NCBI GenBank assembly: GCA_947034895.1
Contig: OX344764.1
Coordinates: 64,833,348-64,897,347, forward strand
Reading direction: 5' to 3'
Origin: Rhytidiadelphus loreus
Lineage: Eukaryota > Streptophyta > Bryopsida > Hypnales > Hylocomiaceae
DNA length: 64,000 bases
The notes below the pieces were generated by a model that saw nothing but the letters and a program-made list of their open reading frames with translations, did no database searches and had not been told where the DNA came from. Numbering within the stretch: position 1 is the stretch's first letter; each line of letters opens with the position of its first letter. Shown one piece after another: positions 1 through 12,800 of this stretch. The position numbers were made by a program, and so were the translations under genes.

Positions 1-1569
1 ACACACATACTAAAACATCTACATACAATCAGAAGCAAAGCCAAACATTCAGTAATAGGAGTGAGAACTTCCTCTACTTGACAACCACAAAGATGGAGTC
101 CAAATAACTTTTCTCATTGACTATAGCTAATCTACAACTCCCGACGTCTGACCAGTATCAAGCAGAACAAACATGCACCATATGCGACGTACGCTACTTG
201 TTGGTATTTCCTCTCACTTGTCAGCTACAAGCTTTCCAGAACTTTGATGTGTCATGTACACCACAGAGAACACTAGAGCCCTATGTTCATTTCCATTAGC
301 ATGTGCTCATGGTTACTATCTGTCTTCACAACAAGGCCTTGTGCTCTGAAAGAAAACAACAACGACCATTGTTGCGAACCTTCATACACATTCACGAGAG
401 GTTCCATACATTTTCTGAAGCTATTCAATTCATCACGCTTATACAGAACAACAAATGCTTTTTTAGACAATTATTAATCGTATCTGATTTCCCGTGCTGC
501 TACTCCAAGTGCTGACGTGAATGCTTCTATAGATGAGCGTCTTCCTCTTTATGGAATTGCTACGACACTAATTAGCTATTCTTGGGACTTCAGTGAAGAC
601 ATCAAGAAGTGATGCGATGTGCAGCTTCCTTGCAAGGCACACTTGAGGTTGTTCACATTGTTTGAATTCGTGCCCCACGCTACAAGTCAGTGGTAATTCT
701 AGATCTGCTTCATGGACATGCACTCCGATTCACAAGGTCGTCGTGTTCTCCTTCATCATGTTTCTTCTACACCGATTTCCGTATGAATGATTCCTTTTTC
801 TGACTTCTGGGACACCTTCGATTTCGTATCTTGCAGGACCCTTTCTTTCCCGAAGAAGTTCGTACCAATATATTGCTACCAGAATGGGGCATTCATTTCA
901 TGCCTATAAAGTGTTGCGCAGTCAATGTGGACTCTAGAGGCCACCATTAATAAGGCACTCATCCCGAGGCACTGGCCTCTATACTACGCCGCCTTAAATT
1001 TTCATCCACGGCTATTGTGAACTGTGGGTTACATGACCAAGTATGCACTTCATGAACCTAGAAAACAGTATTGACACTCTCCCTTGTCATCCTATGCACT
1101 TCTGCTATGTAATGCTAGGCTACCTTTTTCATGGCAGCCGCCAAGGACGCACCCTCTGCTGCAATTGGAGAGCCTAAGTAAACACAAAAGTATACATGGG
1201 GTCACATTGGAAAAACCGAACACCACAAAAGTGTTCATATTTGTTTTTTGCACAACCTCGGTAACTAAGGACTACGTCAATGAATGTTCAACAGCAAGGA
1301 CTGATGACGACAAAGAATCCAAAAACCGTAGAAGTGGACACTTTGTTTCTACTATCCTTGTCCACAAGGAGATTATTTGGTTTTCCTATGTAGTAAAATA
1401 TAACAATTGACTATGTCTTTTACCATCAATTTAACACTAAAGGAGCAAATGACACAATGTACAAAAGACACTACCATCTCTACATTTAGAAACTAGTCAA
1501 TGACAAATGTGGTGATTACTACATGATGTGGTGATTTCTACATGATGTACGTGGTGATTTGCACATGTG
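1..1569. other. AT-rich sequence, no supported gene
   Basis: I see no convincing coding region. The longest open frame here (1084-1410, plus) has no recognisable domain and an uneven composition, so I treat it as chance. Several direct copies of a GTGGTGATTT-like phrase run into the hairpin that starts at 1570. Confidence 0.5.
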
Positions 1570-1653
1570 GTGATTTTCAAATGTAGTCATTTCCAAATGT
1601 AGTGGATATGGATGAATATGGATTGATTGGAAATGACTACATTTGAAAATCAC
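1570..1653. repeat. Perfect 27-bp inverted repeat (hairpin)
   Basis: The arms at 1570-1596 and 1627-1653 are exact reverse complements over 27 bp with a 30-bp loop. The left arm begins GTGATTTTCAAATG. The surroundings repeat related phrases such as GTGGTGATTT and GGATATGGATGAATATGG, so this may be part of a larger foldback element inserted in or behind the last exon of the minus-strand gene upstream. It could also be a small-RNA-producing hairpin. Confidence 0.75.
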
Positions 1654-1677
1654 TACATCCACATCCATCAATCTATA

Positions 1678-3470
1678 TTCATTCAATACAACTTTTTTTG
1701 CAGTGGCCACAAATTCAATTATTGACTGATTGCCACTTCTCTTTTTAGAGCTACCACTTGCTTTTGAAAGAGCACCAACTTTCTTCTTCTTTGTGGAAAT
1801 TGTTGCAATTGGCACTGTGCCAACCACTAATTCACCATCATCCACCATCTGCAAGATTAGAGAATTAATTCAGTGAGTGGAATAATAAATGACAATAATA
1901 AATTTACCAACAAAATAGGTCAATCTAGAAGATTGCACTTACTTCAATCAAAATAAATAAAATAAAAGATTGAACTATTTCTAAAGCGTGATATCATACT
2001 AGTTTATAAACTCAGTTGAGTAAAGAATATTGAATTCATGATCCTCACCTTACCATTAGTTGTGTCATCAAGGTTGCTATTTTGTGAGCCTGTGAGCATG
2101 AGCTTGTGAGCCTGTGAGCATATAATTTTGTAGAGATTCCATCTAAATTTTTTTGTCAAAATTTATTATTTTTGGTAAATTTTTAGTAAATTTTACCATG
2201 AACCTATTATCGTGTACCTATTACCGTGGTCCCTTGAACAACCTTGATGTACTACTTATTAGACTTTGTTAGATTTTAAGAAGAAGAAAAATCAGTTATT
2301 AATTAAGATTTGTTTGAAATCAATTGAAGTTGTTCCACTGAGATTATAATCATTCTCTTCTTGTTGCTTGGGTCTCCTCGGCGCCGAGGGGACCTAAGCA
2401 GTAAGAGGGAAGTGATTAACCAAATGACCATTTGATCAATAAATAAAAGAATTGGGCCCTTGAATGTTCTATAAAAGGACAATGATCAACTAATCAACAA
2501 TTTGGTGTAACCGAGCTCATTCTTTACAAAAATAATCCTTGTCAACCAAATATTTTCTTCCAAAATTTTAACAAGTCCGATTACCAACACATCAAAGTAG
2601 AAGTGTAGGTACCTTCCATTGGCCTTGAGAGGACCCATGCTACTACAAGAGAATAGTTCTTATCAATGATTTTTTTTTCTAAAATCTAAATAAGTTTAAT
2701 AACAATGCATCAAAAGAATTTTTTTGGTATTTTCTTAAAAGCCCCAAGAAGATCCACATTGCTATAAGATAGTAATCAACCAATATTCTATACAAACTTA
2801 TTTCCATCTCCATTCATCTTTCACATCAATTAAGTTCATCATTTTCAAAATGTATACTTCTAATACTTTAGACAACATTGAAAATTATAATTTTCATGTG
2901 GATTCTATATAACCATGGTAATAGGGCCACGGTAATAGGGTTGTAGTAATAGGTACTAAAATTTACTAATAATAGTAAATTTTGACCAAATTTTTAGATG
3001 AAGTCTATTATTAGAAATATTTTTAAGTTTTTTTGTGCTTCTTCAAATTTTTAAGCTCAACGCTCACAGAATCCCTACTCAGCGCTCATAGGCTCATGCT
3101 CACAGGCTCACAAAATAACATCGTTGGTTGTGTCATTGTCATAGTTAATAGCCAATGCCTTCAAAGAGTCTGTTTGTGGTTTGCAGTGGTTGTTGTTCAA
3201 GTTTTGAAGCACAATTGAAGCTTCTTGGACTAGGGAAGGCTCTCGATTTTTCGAGGAAAGCTCCAAACTAGACATATTCAATGCTTTTGATTGGACCATT
3301 GAAATTTCCTGCCATACAAATGCAAATGAGTTAATTTTGAAAAGGATAAAGGAGTAAGGTAAATAATTAAAAGCTACTCTATATCAATTAAAAGCTTAGT
3401 CAATTTAAAAACTTACACTTTGGTTTTGGGATAGAACTCTAGTAGCTTCCATAGTTTCTTGAGCGGATGT
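1678..3470 (-). pseudogene. Remnant of a spliced gene of unknown function, exon split by a transposon
   Basis: Three minus-strand exons join in a single phase. The first ends at 3417 (AGT before GTAAGT). The second begins at 3308 after TATGGCAG, runs to 3127, is interrupted by the element at 2069-3126, resumes at 2058 and ends at 2049 (AAG before GTGAGG). The third begins at 1848 after ATCTTGCAG and is open to about 1678. With the element and one copy of its target duplication removed, the middle exon reads without a stop and gives ...NDTTNGK before the third exon starts MVDDGELVV. The third exon encodes a lysine/serine-rich stretch (STKKKK...SSKKRSGN) that could be a nuclear localisation signal. 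I recognise no family. The 5' part is unresolved; frames at 3,610-4,222 on the same strand may be further exons (possible donor after 3610). With an exon split the copy is probably dead unless the element is spliced out. Confidence 0.45.
2069..3126. mobile_element. Mutator-like non-autonomous element with 10-bp target duplication
   Basis: The 1,058-bp element is flanked by identical 10-bp copies of GTTGTGTCAT (2059-2068 and 3127-3136), within the 8-11 bp range usual for Mutator-like elements. Left end: CAAGGTTGCTATTTTGTGAG; right end read inward: CAACGATGTTATTTTGTGAG. The inverted similarity continues for roughly 150 bp, through a run of GTGAGCCTGTGAGCATGAGC and the ACCTATTACCGTGG phrases. 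The interior has two diverged copies of a roughly 110-bp unit (about 2560-2660 and 2660-2770) and no transposase reading frame, so it would need help to move. A relative lies inverted at 59,709-60,530. It sits inside an exon of the minus-strand gene. Confidence 0.75.
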
Positions 3471-4230
3471 TGAGTTGTATGAGATTCGTGAAATGTGACA
3501 GTTTAAAAAAATCACCATTATATGTGCAATTCATTTGATCTTCAATTTATAAAGAATAAAAAACTGAAAACATTACAACTAGATAGGCCATAGTAATAAG
3601 AAAATATACCTCAAAGTAGTGTGAGTATTTAGGCCAACAAAATGGCTTTCAACATGAGAATCTTCACCATTAGAATCTTCAGCACCAACTTCCATATGAT
3701 TCACACCATCCACCTTTTCTGGAATATGGTAGCATTGATTTTGCAGTTGCATACATGTCTTTCTCTTGCCACCTTACAGTGATGCTGTCAAAATTGAGTG
3801 TTGCAAGATTTGAGTACTTGAGTGAAATAAGGTTCTTCAAAGCCATTTTTGAGTTCATATCACATTTTAGATTGGGAGCTGTACCATAGAAACCTCCCTC
3901 TTGGAGCCAATTCTTTAGAAGCCTCTTGTTTGACATGAATGTCTGATACTAGAAACTGAAATCCACTCTCAAAGCTTCTTTGCCATATTTCTTTGAAGGG
4001 TCTCTATCAAGTATCAACTCTTGATGGAGGTTTAAAGATCTTATCATAATCTAAAATTGGTTTCATTTGTATGTCCTTCACCTTTGATGACTTCCCTCTT
4101 ACACTAGCAATACTTCTTATACTGACAATCTCTAAAATCCTACAAGTGAATTGAAATTTTAATTTAGCTATAGAGGAAAGCACAAAAGTACTTGATGAAA
4201 CCCACATCCTTATTTCAAACAAATTTTAAG
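3471..4230 (-). other. Possible upstream exons of the 1.7-3.5 kb gene
   Basis: Minus-strand open frames occur at 3679-3936 and 4007-4222, with a plausible splice donor at 3610/3609 (TTGAG before GTATAT). The frame ending at that donor reads HIPEKVDGVNHMEVGAEDS and onward without a stop. Phases do not join cleanly to the next exon, so no model is given. Decayed coding sequence of the same gene is the best reading; a second gene fragment is the alternative. Confidence 0.25.
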
Positions 4231-4628
4231 AAGCTCACCAAAGAATCAATCAAACGGTATGTCTTACTCCACAATCCAAACAATGCTCTCCAACTAAGTA
4301 AGACTAGAAATGGCAAGCAAGAGTGAAGAGGAGGGGAGCAACGACGGCACAACACAAAAAAGACAATTATTATCTCGTAGCCAATGCTAGTTGCAATTGT
4401 ACGACTACAACTAATATTCTAATTCATCCTCAGATGAATGATTTCATTAGCCCAGTTGTCCAATTGCTATAGGCATGTTTTCGAGTTTTGACAAATTGAT
4501 AAGAGCTTTGTTGTGTATCAAAGTATATCGATAATCTATAATGTCGTAGTGGAGTAATTACATGTTGTACATATTATCTTATATACTATGCTGTGATAAT
4601 ATTGGCATTATTATTGATTAATGTATAT

Positions 4629-5714
4629 TTAACCCCTAAAGGTGAAAGACTATGTTTTCATCAAAAACATTCGAAAACTACCATTTCTATTACAAGTATC
4701 GAATTATAAAAAAAAACATTTCTAGATATATGTAACCGTAGGATCTTATAGTAAGCTGGTTGAAGAAGATGTGGACAAAATTTCAGAATTTTCCACCATG
4801 TAGATTACAAGATATTAGTGTTTGAATTGACAAAATCCCTTTTTCTGGCCCTACAAAAAACAAGACACCTGCACTTCACAAGGTCACATTTTTATGAGAA
4901 AGTATCCAAAATGGTGGTTACTCTTTGAATTCTTTCTTCAAAGCAAATTTGCTACATGCTTGAAAATTTTTAGATCATTTGGAATTGTACAACATACAGA
5001 AAAAAAAATAGTAAGTAGAAAGAAATAGAGGATGATTCAAAACACTAAATTGTCAAGAACTTAATTAAAAGAATTGAAAAATGCCAATCCAATGGTTGTA
5101 ATGTTGTAATAAAAAATCTACATCCTGTGCTTTTATTTTTTCAAAATACATTGGAAATTGAATAAAATAAAAGACTCCAATGTTTATTATAGAGTAGGGA
5201 ATCCATAGTTGCCCACAAACTAGAACACCTCATAATTTTCATCTTTTAAATCAAAATATAATGATTCAAATCTTTCTACATGTATATAAATATAGAAAAT
5301 CAATTTTAAATTTTAAATTTTTTAAAAAGTGATATTTCCATTAAGGGGGACTCTTTGATTTTTATTTTCTCTTAAATGAAGCCACACCCAATGGAAAAAA
5401 AATATTTCCTTACTGCAATTAAAGAATTTGAAAAAATGCATTTCCTACATTGAATTTTTCTTTAGATGTGTATGAAAATAGAATTTTTGGAGTTGCCCGC
5501 CAATTGTTGAAAATGACACATCATCCAAATGAATAACTTATGAACCATGTAGTCAACAATTTTGAAAATTGTTGGGTCTTAAAGCTATTCCTTGGGCACA
5601 TGTTGTGTGAAAATTTCAAAGAAAAAAAATAAAATTTCCATTCATAGTGAGATGCCTAAAATCGCCATGTTGCCAAAAAACATTGTTTGGTCCTTCAGTG
5701 GTTAATTATAGATT
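4629..5714. repeat. Dispersed AT-rich repeat with short inverted ends
   Basis: The segment starts TTAACCCCTAAAGG-like and ends CCTTCAGTGGTTAA-like, roughly inverted to each other. Its left half (4631-5124) matches 42,983-43,479 closely in the same orientation, including the phrases TTTGGAATTGTACAACATA and CACTTCACAAGGTCA. Its right half (5515-5712) matches 29,837-30,027, including GGCACATGTTGTGTGAAAAT. The two halves therefore also occur separately. No coding frame is seen. A non-autonomous DNA transposon is likely; class and target duplication could not be settled. Confidence 0.5.
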
Positions 5715-8700
5715 CCTTTCAATGAACTTGTCCTAATCAATGTTCACATTCCATATGTGTAGTCTAGTTTTTTGCTAATTCCACAAAAACCCAGGACTAT
5801 AGTATAGGGGTTCAAATCTAGGGGAATGATCAAGTAGTCTAATGTATTGTGGCTAAAGTCACACGTAATTAGAAATGGATTAGGAAATACATATTAATAA
5901 CTCTTAAAATTCTAATAATTAGTATCCACTTTTATTCCCAAGTTTACAAATTTGTTGGCCAGTCCTTAATAATGCTAGGGACACATGAAATGCAGTCCAG
6001 TCCTGTTTAGTATTCTAAGGGAGTTTCTCAACAATTTGTCAGGTTTGACCACAATTTGTCATGCTCATGATCTAGTACTAGACAAATGCAGATATATAAT
6101 ATATTTATATAATTGTACACATGTTTATTAATTATTGGTGATTATTTTTACCCAACAAATTGTTACTGTCACTATTTAGCTATCCAAATTACTATTTTTA
6201 GGATGCTCAAGAAATAGTCCATGTCCTATCTAAAACAATTTGTCGCTATCTAAATGTAGGGCATGAATGTAATGCAAGCTCCTTTATTTATATGCACAAC
6301 TTCACAACCACAGATAAAATATGCCTAACAAGGTATTATTCTCTACCAGTCTTCTTATTTCTAACTTATACACAAATGATTGGAGTTAGTTTGGACATGA
6401 TCCAATACCGAATGTTCAATCTAAGGACAATTTGTTTAGAACTAAATTTTCCTATCTAAATCGAATCTTCTTTTCCCACCAACCATATCTAACAACCCTG
6501 ATTGAACATCTGATTCATACAATACTAGCCACTTAGTTCATTCTTTACCGATTCCCTTTTTATCAACCAATGGTTTATCCAATCCTTATTCTCTAAACTA
6601 TTAGTCTATGCAACTAATAAACAACAATTAAATGATATATCAAACTCTAAAACAAATAGTCAACATGAGTTCATACAGCTGTGCCATTCACTTGACCATT
6701 TAGATATGGCTGTAAATTACAATCTCTAAAATTAATCAATCAATTCACGAAACAAAACAAAACTCACATGCAATACCACCAGTCTTACATTCCTTACAAC
6801 GATTAGTCTGTGAGTATCTTCGATACTGTGAAATAGGTTGGCTGTCAACTCTCCTCAACTGACTAATTACATTTCACAAAAAAAATCAAGAGTGGACATA
6901 TCCACACCACTTAATTATCTTCCAAGTTCCGACCAATTGTTGATGCAAATTTTCCCAGTTAAAATCACATCCACACAAGGAAACATCACCGTTAGTCCAC
7001 TACATCCAAACAACCCATTGATATTAACACTTTACAATACAAATGGATTGACACGTTAATTAACAGTAACAAGACGACTTGTTTTTCATCATCACATTAA
7101 TAAACCATTTGTTCTAGTCTTAGTGTTAACAACAACCATGAGACCGTAACAATTATACATATGTATAAGAACACTCAGTAATGTAAGCATAGAATGATGT
7201 ATTACAATTTAGTATCTTAACTATTAACATCCCGTAAATAGAATAATTTTCCAATTAATCCCAAAGGAGTGCAGTTTGCTTTTATTTAAAGATTAATACC
7301 ATTTGTAATATATTCATTTAATTGGACAATTTGCTAAAGCGCTCTCTTTAGATTTTATGACTAAGTGTTCCAACTACAGTACAACTGAAGGTAAGCTGTT
7401 TATATTTCTAACTCCCAAGATAAGGATAACTTCATTAACATAACTACGAATTGTTCATACTCAGATCCATAGCTTAACCCCCTTTTCATTTTACTTCATC
7501 ATGACTATTGGTATTCCACAAATTCTATTTTGGGCACTCCTGTCCAAATGTAAAGATTTGCCAATGTTTCCCATACAATTAGTTCAATCCAAAAAGGTCA
7601 CAAGTAAAGATTCGACTTACCAGAGCGAACATGTAAGTTGTTCCGCAGAAGCTCGACCAATTGTTGAGCGGCCACATCTCCATCACCAAGTATTGCGGTA
7701 GAATCTGTCGGAGTTTCTCCACAATTCATAGGTCCAGTTCTCCTGCTTAGACACTTAGTCTTTCACCCGCAACAGGTACAAACTACCGCAGTAGTGTTAC
7801 CTCCAAATAATTTGTTTCCAACAATTTGTATCCAGATACTAACAATTAACGAACAACCAAATTCCACCAATAAAAAGATCAAAACATAGGCAAGTTATAA
7901 ATACTTTTCACTACAACCAGATTTCCTTAGCATACACACAAACAAATCATCATCCACTATAAATCTACAACTTATTAAAACAATCAAACACAGCACTACA
8001 ACTGGTCAATCGAACATACACAGACATACACAATCTTCACAAAGTCCAATCACTGGACTAACACCAAAATAACAACTTGTAAGAATATACTTGCATTAAC
8101 ATTGAAGGAGTTCATAAGTACAACAAAACAATTTGACTAAAAAACCGAAACGAATACCGAGAAGACCGAGAGAGTGGGGGGGAAAGAACTACAACTTGTC
8201 AGACTATATGCCGTGAAAGAGAACAAAGGAAAACCCGCCTGAACTGCCGGCCGATCAGTTGTCTTCACTAATGTGAAACAATTAGTTAATAATTCATGAC
8301 TAATAGTTATCCTTTACTATTTATGGAACTATTGTAATCATCAACCTATTATCCCACTTCAATTAGCCAAAAACTACAAGCTTACTAATAGTTTCAACAG
8401 TAAAAGACAAATTGAAAAAATTGAAAAAAAAGGGTGACTACAATATGTTAAATAGGACTACCTTTATTCAACCCAATCATGAATTGGATACTAGGAATTG
8501 CTTGAATTATATATATAGCAAATGTCATTATAGAAAAGTTCCACTTATAAAACATATTTCTTGTGGAATAAGACTTCTTTGGTGACTTTACAGAATGGGC
8601 AAGATTGAAGGACCACACTATAATGAATTCATTTCAGTAAAAGATATCTTACTTGCTAGGAGCATGTTTGAAACTTTTAGGATAATCTACATGATGATGT

Positions 8701-10271
8701 ATAAGGTTTGCAAAAATAGGAAAACCATTCTTGCCTAAACAGTGGTGATCTTCAGCCCAGTTGCCCGGTTCCGACAAACATGTTTTCAACTTCTCTTTCT
8801 ATGTTGTTTTTTTAAATTAAAAATTTCCTACAACAAATTCAACTATTTATGAAGAGTGAGTGCAATTGCAAATCTGAATAATTCTATATGCACCTTCAAG
8901 ACTTTCAAGAGTATCAATAGCTTATCATATCACATTAGAAAATAATGTAATTTAACATTCTTACATGGCTTTATAGTCATCAAACACTTGATGGATCTAA
9001 TGTTTCACTTCTACCCCTCCCAATCACACATCTATGTCATAAAATACTAATACTCAACTTCATTGAAAATGATAGGGAATAAAAAAAAAAAACTTCAAAT
9101 CAAACTGAAACTCAACACTACAATCCTTGATTTCACAAGAAAATAGATGCAATGAGAGAATAAATATAACAATAATCTAAACATACCCCATAATTTAGTA
9201 TATTAATAATTTTTATTTAAATAATAATGAAATAATCTGATAATATCATTTTCCATAGAGAAAGAATTCAATTTTGACAATCTTCATTACGCTGAATAAA
9301 ATTTAGAAAATTAAATGTTGACAATCTTCATTATACTGAATAATACTTAGATAACTACTTTGGTAGAACTTCAATGAAGTGGTATCCATGACTCTATTAC
9401 ATGCCCATCACAGAGCTTATCACTTCAAATTATAATGGTTAGCAAAAGTTTTTAGACAAGACACCTTGTTTTACAAAATGAACTAGTAATCCTACAAAAT
9501 TTATTATAAAATTACAATAACTTTAACATAAGATCACATAGTTGCAACAAATTAGTAACAAAACATTCATAATCAAGAATGTCAATAAAAAAATTAACCA
9601 AAAATGAAATACATGATATGGATGTATAATTCTTTGTATAAAAAGTGAAGTTGTCTTTTATTTACTATGAAAACAGAATTGTAAGCTAAAAATCAATTTG
9701 ATACTTTGGAAGCATCATGCATCTCAAAAACTAATTTACGCTCATGAAGAGATCTTCTAGGAGCCATACCTAATCTATTGTAATCTCTCTCAAGTACTTT
9801 GAATTTCAAAATGCAATCAATCTACAAATGTACAAGTTCTTCATCAAGATTTTTTAAATGCACAAGTTCTGTGCATAGTGAAACAAATACCCCCAAATGA
9901 CACATTTTCATTTGCTTCACTTACAAGTAGCTAAATTTCAACACTCATACACTCTTTTGATTTCCACCTGCTTCTACTATGATAATTAGTTGAAAAGATG
10001 AGCTCCTCTACACCAAAGTCAACAACTATCAATGTTTATATAATATTGTCATTACTGTCCAAGATTACCACTGTATGTTGTTGGCATATCGTTCTCACTC
10101 CCAAGCAATACTACATAATCATTGCAACTTATAACATATTATAATCCTAAATAGACTACAACTAACTATAAACAATTTGTTAAGAAAAATGTCAATACAC
10201 TTCAATAAAAGCACAATAATAAGCAGAATACATTATAAAATAAAATAAATTCTTCACAATCTACAACCCTT
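5715..10271. other. Gene-free AT-rich repeats
   Basis: No supported gene. About 5,780-6,330 is a diverged copy of the repeat also seen at 20,020-20,600 and 25,240-26,040; a shared phrase is AGTCCTGTTTAGTATTCTA. From 6.0 to 8.4 kb the heptamers CAATTTG/CAAATTG and relatives (CAACTTG) are unusually frequent on both strands. From 8.4 to 10.27 kb I see nothing beyond AT-rich sequence. Confidence 0.5.
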
Positions 10272-11442
10272 TTATTTCTTACATCGTTTATAAGTAATTA
10301 TAGACCCTGATTCATTTTGGTTTATACTAGAACCAAAACCAATCTTCTCTAAATGACATTCACAAGCGTCTAACACTTTCTTCTTTAAAGTTAAAGTTAA
10401 GCCAAACTATGAATAGCCTCGATTTTGAATAGTTTGGTGTTTCACCTCAGCTCCTTTGAAAATAGTCAAAGTTCCCTGTAAAGGTTCGAAAAACACACCA
10501 TATTCCACAAATTGGAATTGACTCCTAATACATGTGTTGCTATTAAAACACCTATCAAACCAAGCTATCACTCCGAATTCACTATAAGTCTCATCAACAT
10601 GGGCCTGAATATAAAAATTTAAAGTAGTAGCCATGGTAGTAAATGGTGTATTTCCCAATTTTAGTAATTGTAATACCAATATCATTTGGTACCATTTTCT
10701 CCCAATCTTCAGCCCATGAAGATAAATGATTCTTCAAATGATTATAGATTATATTAGCCGTATTATTTGCTATATAATCTAGGCTTGTTGCACTCGGGGC
10801 TTCTTTTCTTGGGAGACATCCGCCTCCAGGAGCCTTTACAGATTGCTTATACCTATCAAAACTTTCTATTACAAATTCTTACATGATGCATGAATTGGTA
10901 ACTCATTCTTAATTTAGTGGAACGCTTTACAATTCCAGAGGTTTTGCAAAGTTTCAATATAGTATTTGCTAGTCCTTCACTTTCATTTGCCTCAAAAAAG
11001 TTAAATACTACAAGACCTATTAATTCGCATCCATCAACAATTATGGAATTTTCTGTAATTTCAGTGAAGTTTGAAACTTTGGTGTAACTTTTTATTTAAA
11101 CACCTTACACACCTTAGAGATTGAAGGCGGAATAGAGATCCCTTGAGCTAAAAACAAATTAATGGTTTGTTCATCATCAAGAAGAGGCTCCTCCACAAAC
11201 TCCTCTTCATTTGCTTCAATGCTCAAATCTACTTGCCCCTTTTCTTTACACTCCACTTGGGCTAATGAAGTCAACATAAAAAGTCGTTTCATGACTCTCG
11301 TATGTCGCTTGCCGTGTATATGATCTCCCCATTGAATGGGACATGTAATCGTCTTTTGACATAGCAAACACTCTCTCTGAAATGGGATTTTTGGAGCCTT
11401 CAATTTCTTCAATTTTGTCATCCTAGAAAACCAAAATATCAT
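10272..11442 (-). pseudogene. Broken gene: U1-type zinc finger plus 2OG-Fe(II)-oxygenase-like region
   Basis: Reading 11,442 down to 10,272 on the minus strand gives about 370 residues of protein-like sequence across a few frame changes and one in-frame TAG (in GYS*FGLTL). Near the N-terminus is a C-x2-C-x12-H-x5-H finger (CLLC...HIHGKRH), the spacing of U1/matrin-type fingers. Next comes an acidic stretch (EANEEEFVEEP), then a region with NTPFTTMATTLNFYIQAHVD. The HVD resembles the metal-binding H-x-D of a double-stranded beta-helix dioxygenase. About 50 residues on, FVEYGVFFEPLQGTLTIFKG followed by EVKHQT would supply the distal histidine. The oxygenase assignment rests on motif pattern only. 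Such enzymes (TET/JBP type) are known to accompany transposons in fungi and some algae and mosses. The gene ends at TAA (10,272-10,274). This copy cannot make the full protein. Confidence 0.4.
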
Positions 11443-11628
11443 TATTGTTATTCAAAATATATAAAAAAAAACTTTTTTATAAGTAAACAAAAAATAAAGA
11501 CATAATAGTAAGATGGTACACTTTGCCATCCAAATCCCACTCACAAGAACTTCGATGTGCCATGTACAATCTTCGTTACAGAAGCGGTGATGTGAACACT
11601 TTGTTGAGAAGGAAATATTGACACTAAC

Positions 11629-11766
11629 GTTCACATGAATTAGGAGACTGTACAGTGGTATGTGCCTGCAGTACATGTCGTCAGAAACATGTCTGTAGTC
11701 ATGAATTCTTACTGTCGAAAGTGCCTTCCTGTTGGACGACAACTAGTCCTCCTAATTCATGTGAAC
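11629..11766. repeat. 18-bp perfect inverted repeat
   Basis: The arms GTTCACATGAATTAGGAG (11629-11646) and its exact reverse complement (11749-11766) enclose about 100 bp. There are no other features; it may mark the ends of a small foldback element or be a remnant of one. The flanks show no obvious target duplication. Confidence 0.55.
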
Positions 11767-12469
11767 ATCACCTAATGTGAAGATTCACATTTCTATGAAC
11801 CATGTTCATGTGATTGATGTGATTAGGATGTATGAGTAACCATTGTCATTTGTTTGCTACATAATGAAAAGGATTTGAAGGCATGTAGACTGCAGAGCAT
11901 GGTACTTCAAAGACGGCAATTTCCGACAGTGGTGGAGGTCGTTACGAGAAAATAAAAATGACAATGAACATTGTGTTCTTTGGAATCCAAAGTTTACCGT
12001 CAAACACTGCGATTCGAGAGTGTACAGTGGAAAAATGTCGAAGCTGACAACGTAGTGGGCAGGGAGGTTATTAGAAATAAAAAGTGCACGACATGTACTG
12101 TGTACTATGTACAATGAAAGGAGACAAACACATTCATTGTCATGTCGTGACCTTCACTTTTCAGCAAGCATGACAGTGGAAGAATGTTTGTGCTTTTCAA
12201 GTCACTATAATGTACACAACAATTTGCAATTATGTGTTCACTTGAAAAAGTAAGGCATCTAAGTTTATTAGCTGGCCTAGAAGTTTAACAAGCGTGGCCA
12301 TTTCCTAGGCCAAACACAATGATTTTGAAGTCATCCATGGATGCAGCCGAGATTGAAGTATATATATGTGAATTAGATGGTATGCTTGTACAAAGGCCGG
12401 ACGGCTGTTTTTGTATGGCAACAATAGGTGCTCTAGTATATAATTCTATAAAACTCTATATCAATTCTC
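11767..12469. other. No feature seen
   Basis: Mixed sequence between the hairpin and the next repeat. Short open frames on the minus strand show no domain or composition signal. Confidence 0.4.
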
Positions 12470-12800
12470 TTATAAAAGGTCAATAAGTCTAGTTTTTTGT
12501 GACAAAGGTCATTTGTTTCATATTGTAGATACTTATCTTAGTTATCTATGCTGTTTTATGTTTGATTTTTTTTTTAAATTCAATAAATCCAATTGAAGTC
12601 AATTTTCACAATTCAAATACTAATTCTATTATAGATTAAATGTATGACATCCCAGTCTTGTCTAATGTGTAGCTCATGTCAATTTTCAAGTCAATTTGTC
12701 ATAGGTAGGTCAATTTGTTTTTATGTATGCTCTAGCCACTTAATAATAATATTTATAAATATATTTATATTTACATAAATTTTATTATTTATTTTATTAT
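12470..12800 (+). repeat. Diverged dispersed repeat (copy 1 of 3)
   Basis: It carries the phrase GGTCAATAAGTCTAGT at 12,479-12,494, followed by a TTTTGTGAC(A/T)AAGGTCA block, a GATACTTATCTTA block, and later CATGTCAATTTTCAAGTCAA and TGCTCTAGCCACTTAATAAT. The same series occurs at 24,003-24,330 (same strand) and at 28,920-29,215 (opposite strand). The order of blocks is conserved while sequence has diverged, as in an old non-coding transposon end or LTR. Confidence 0.45.
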
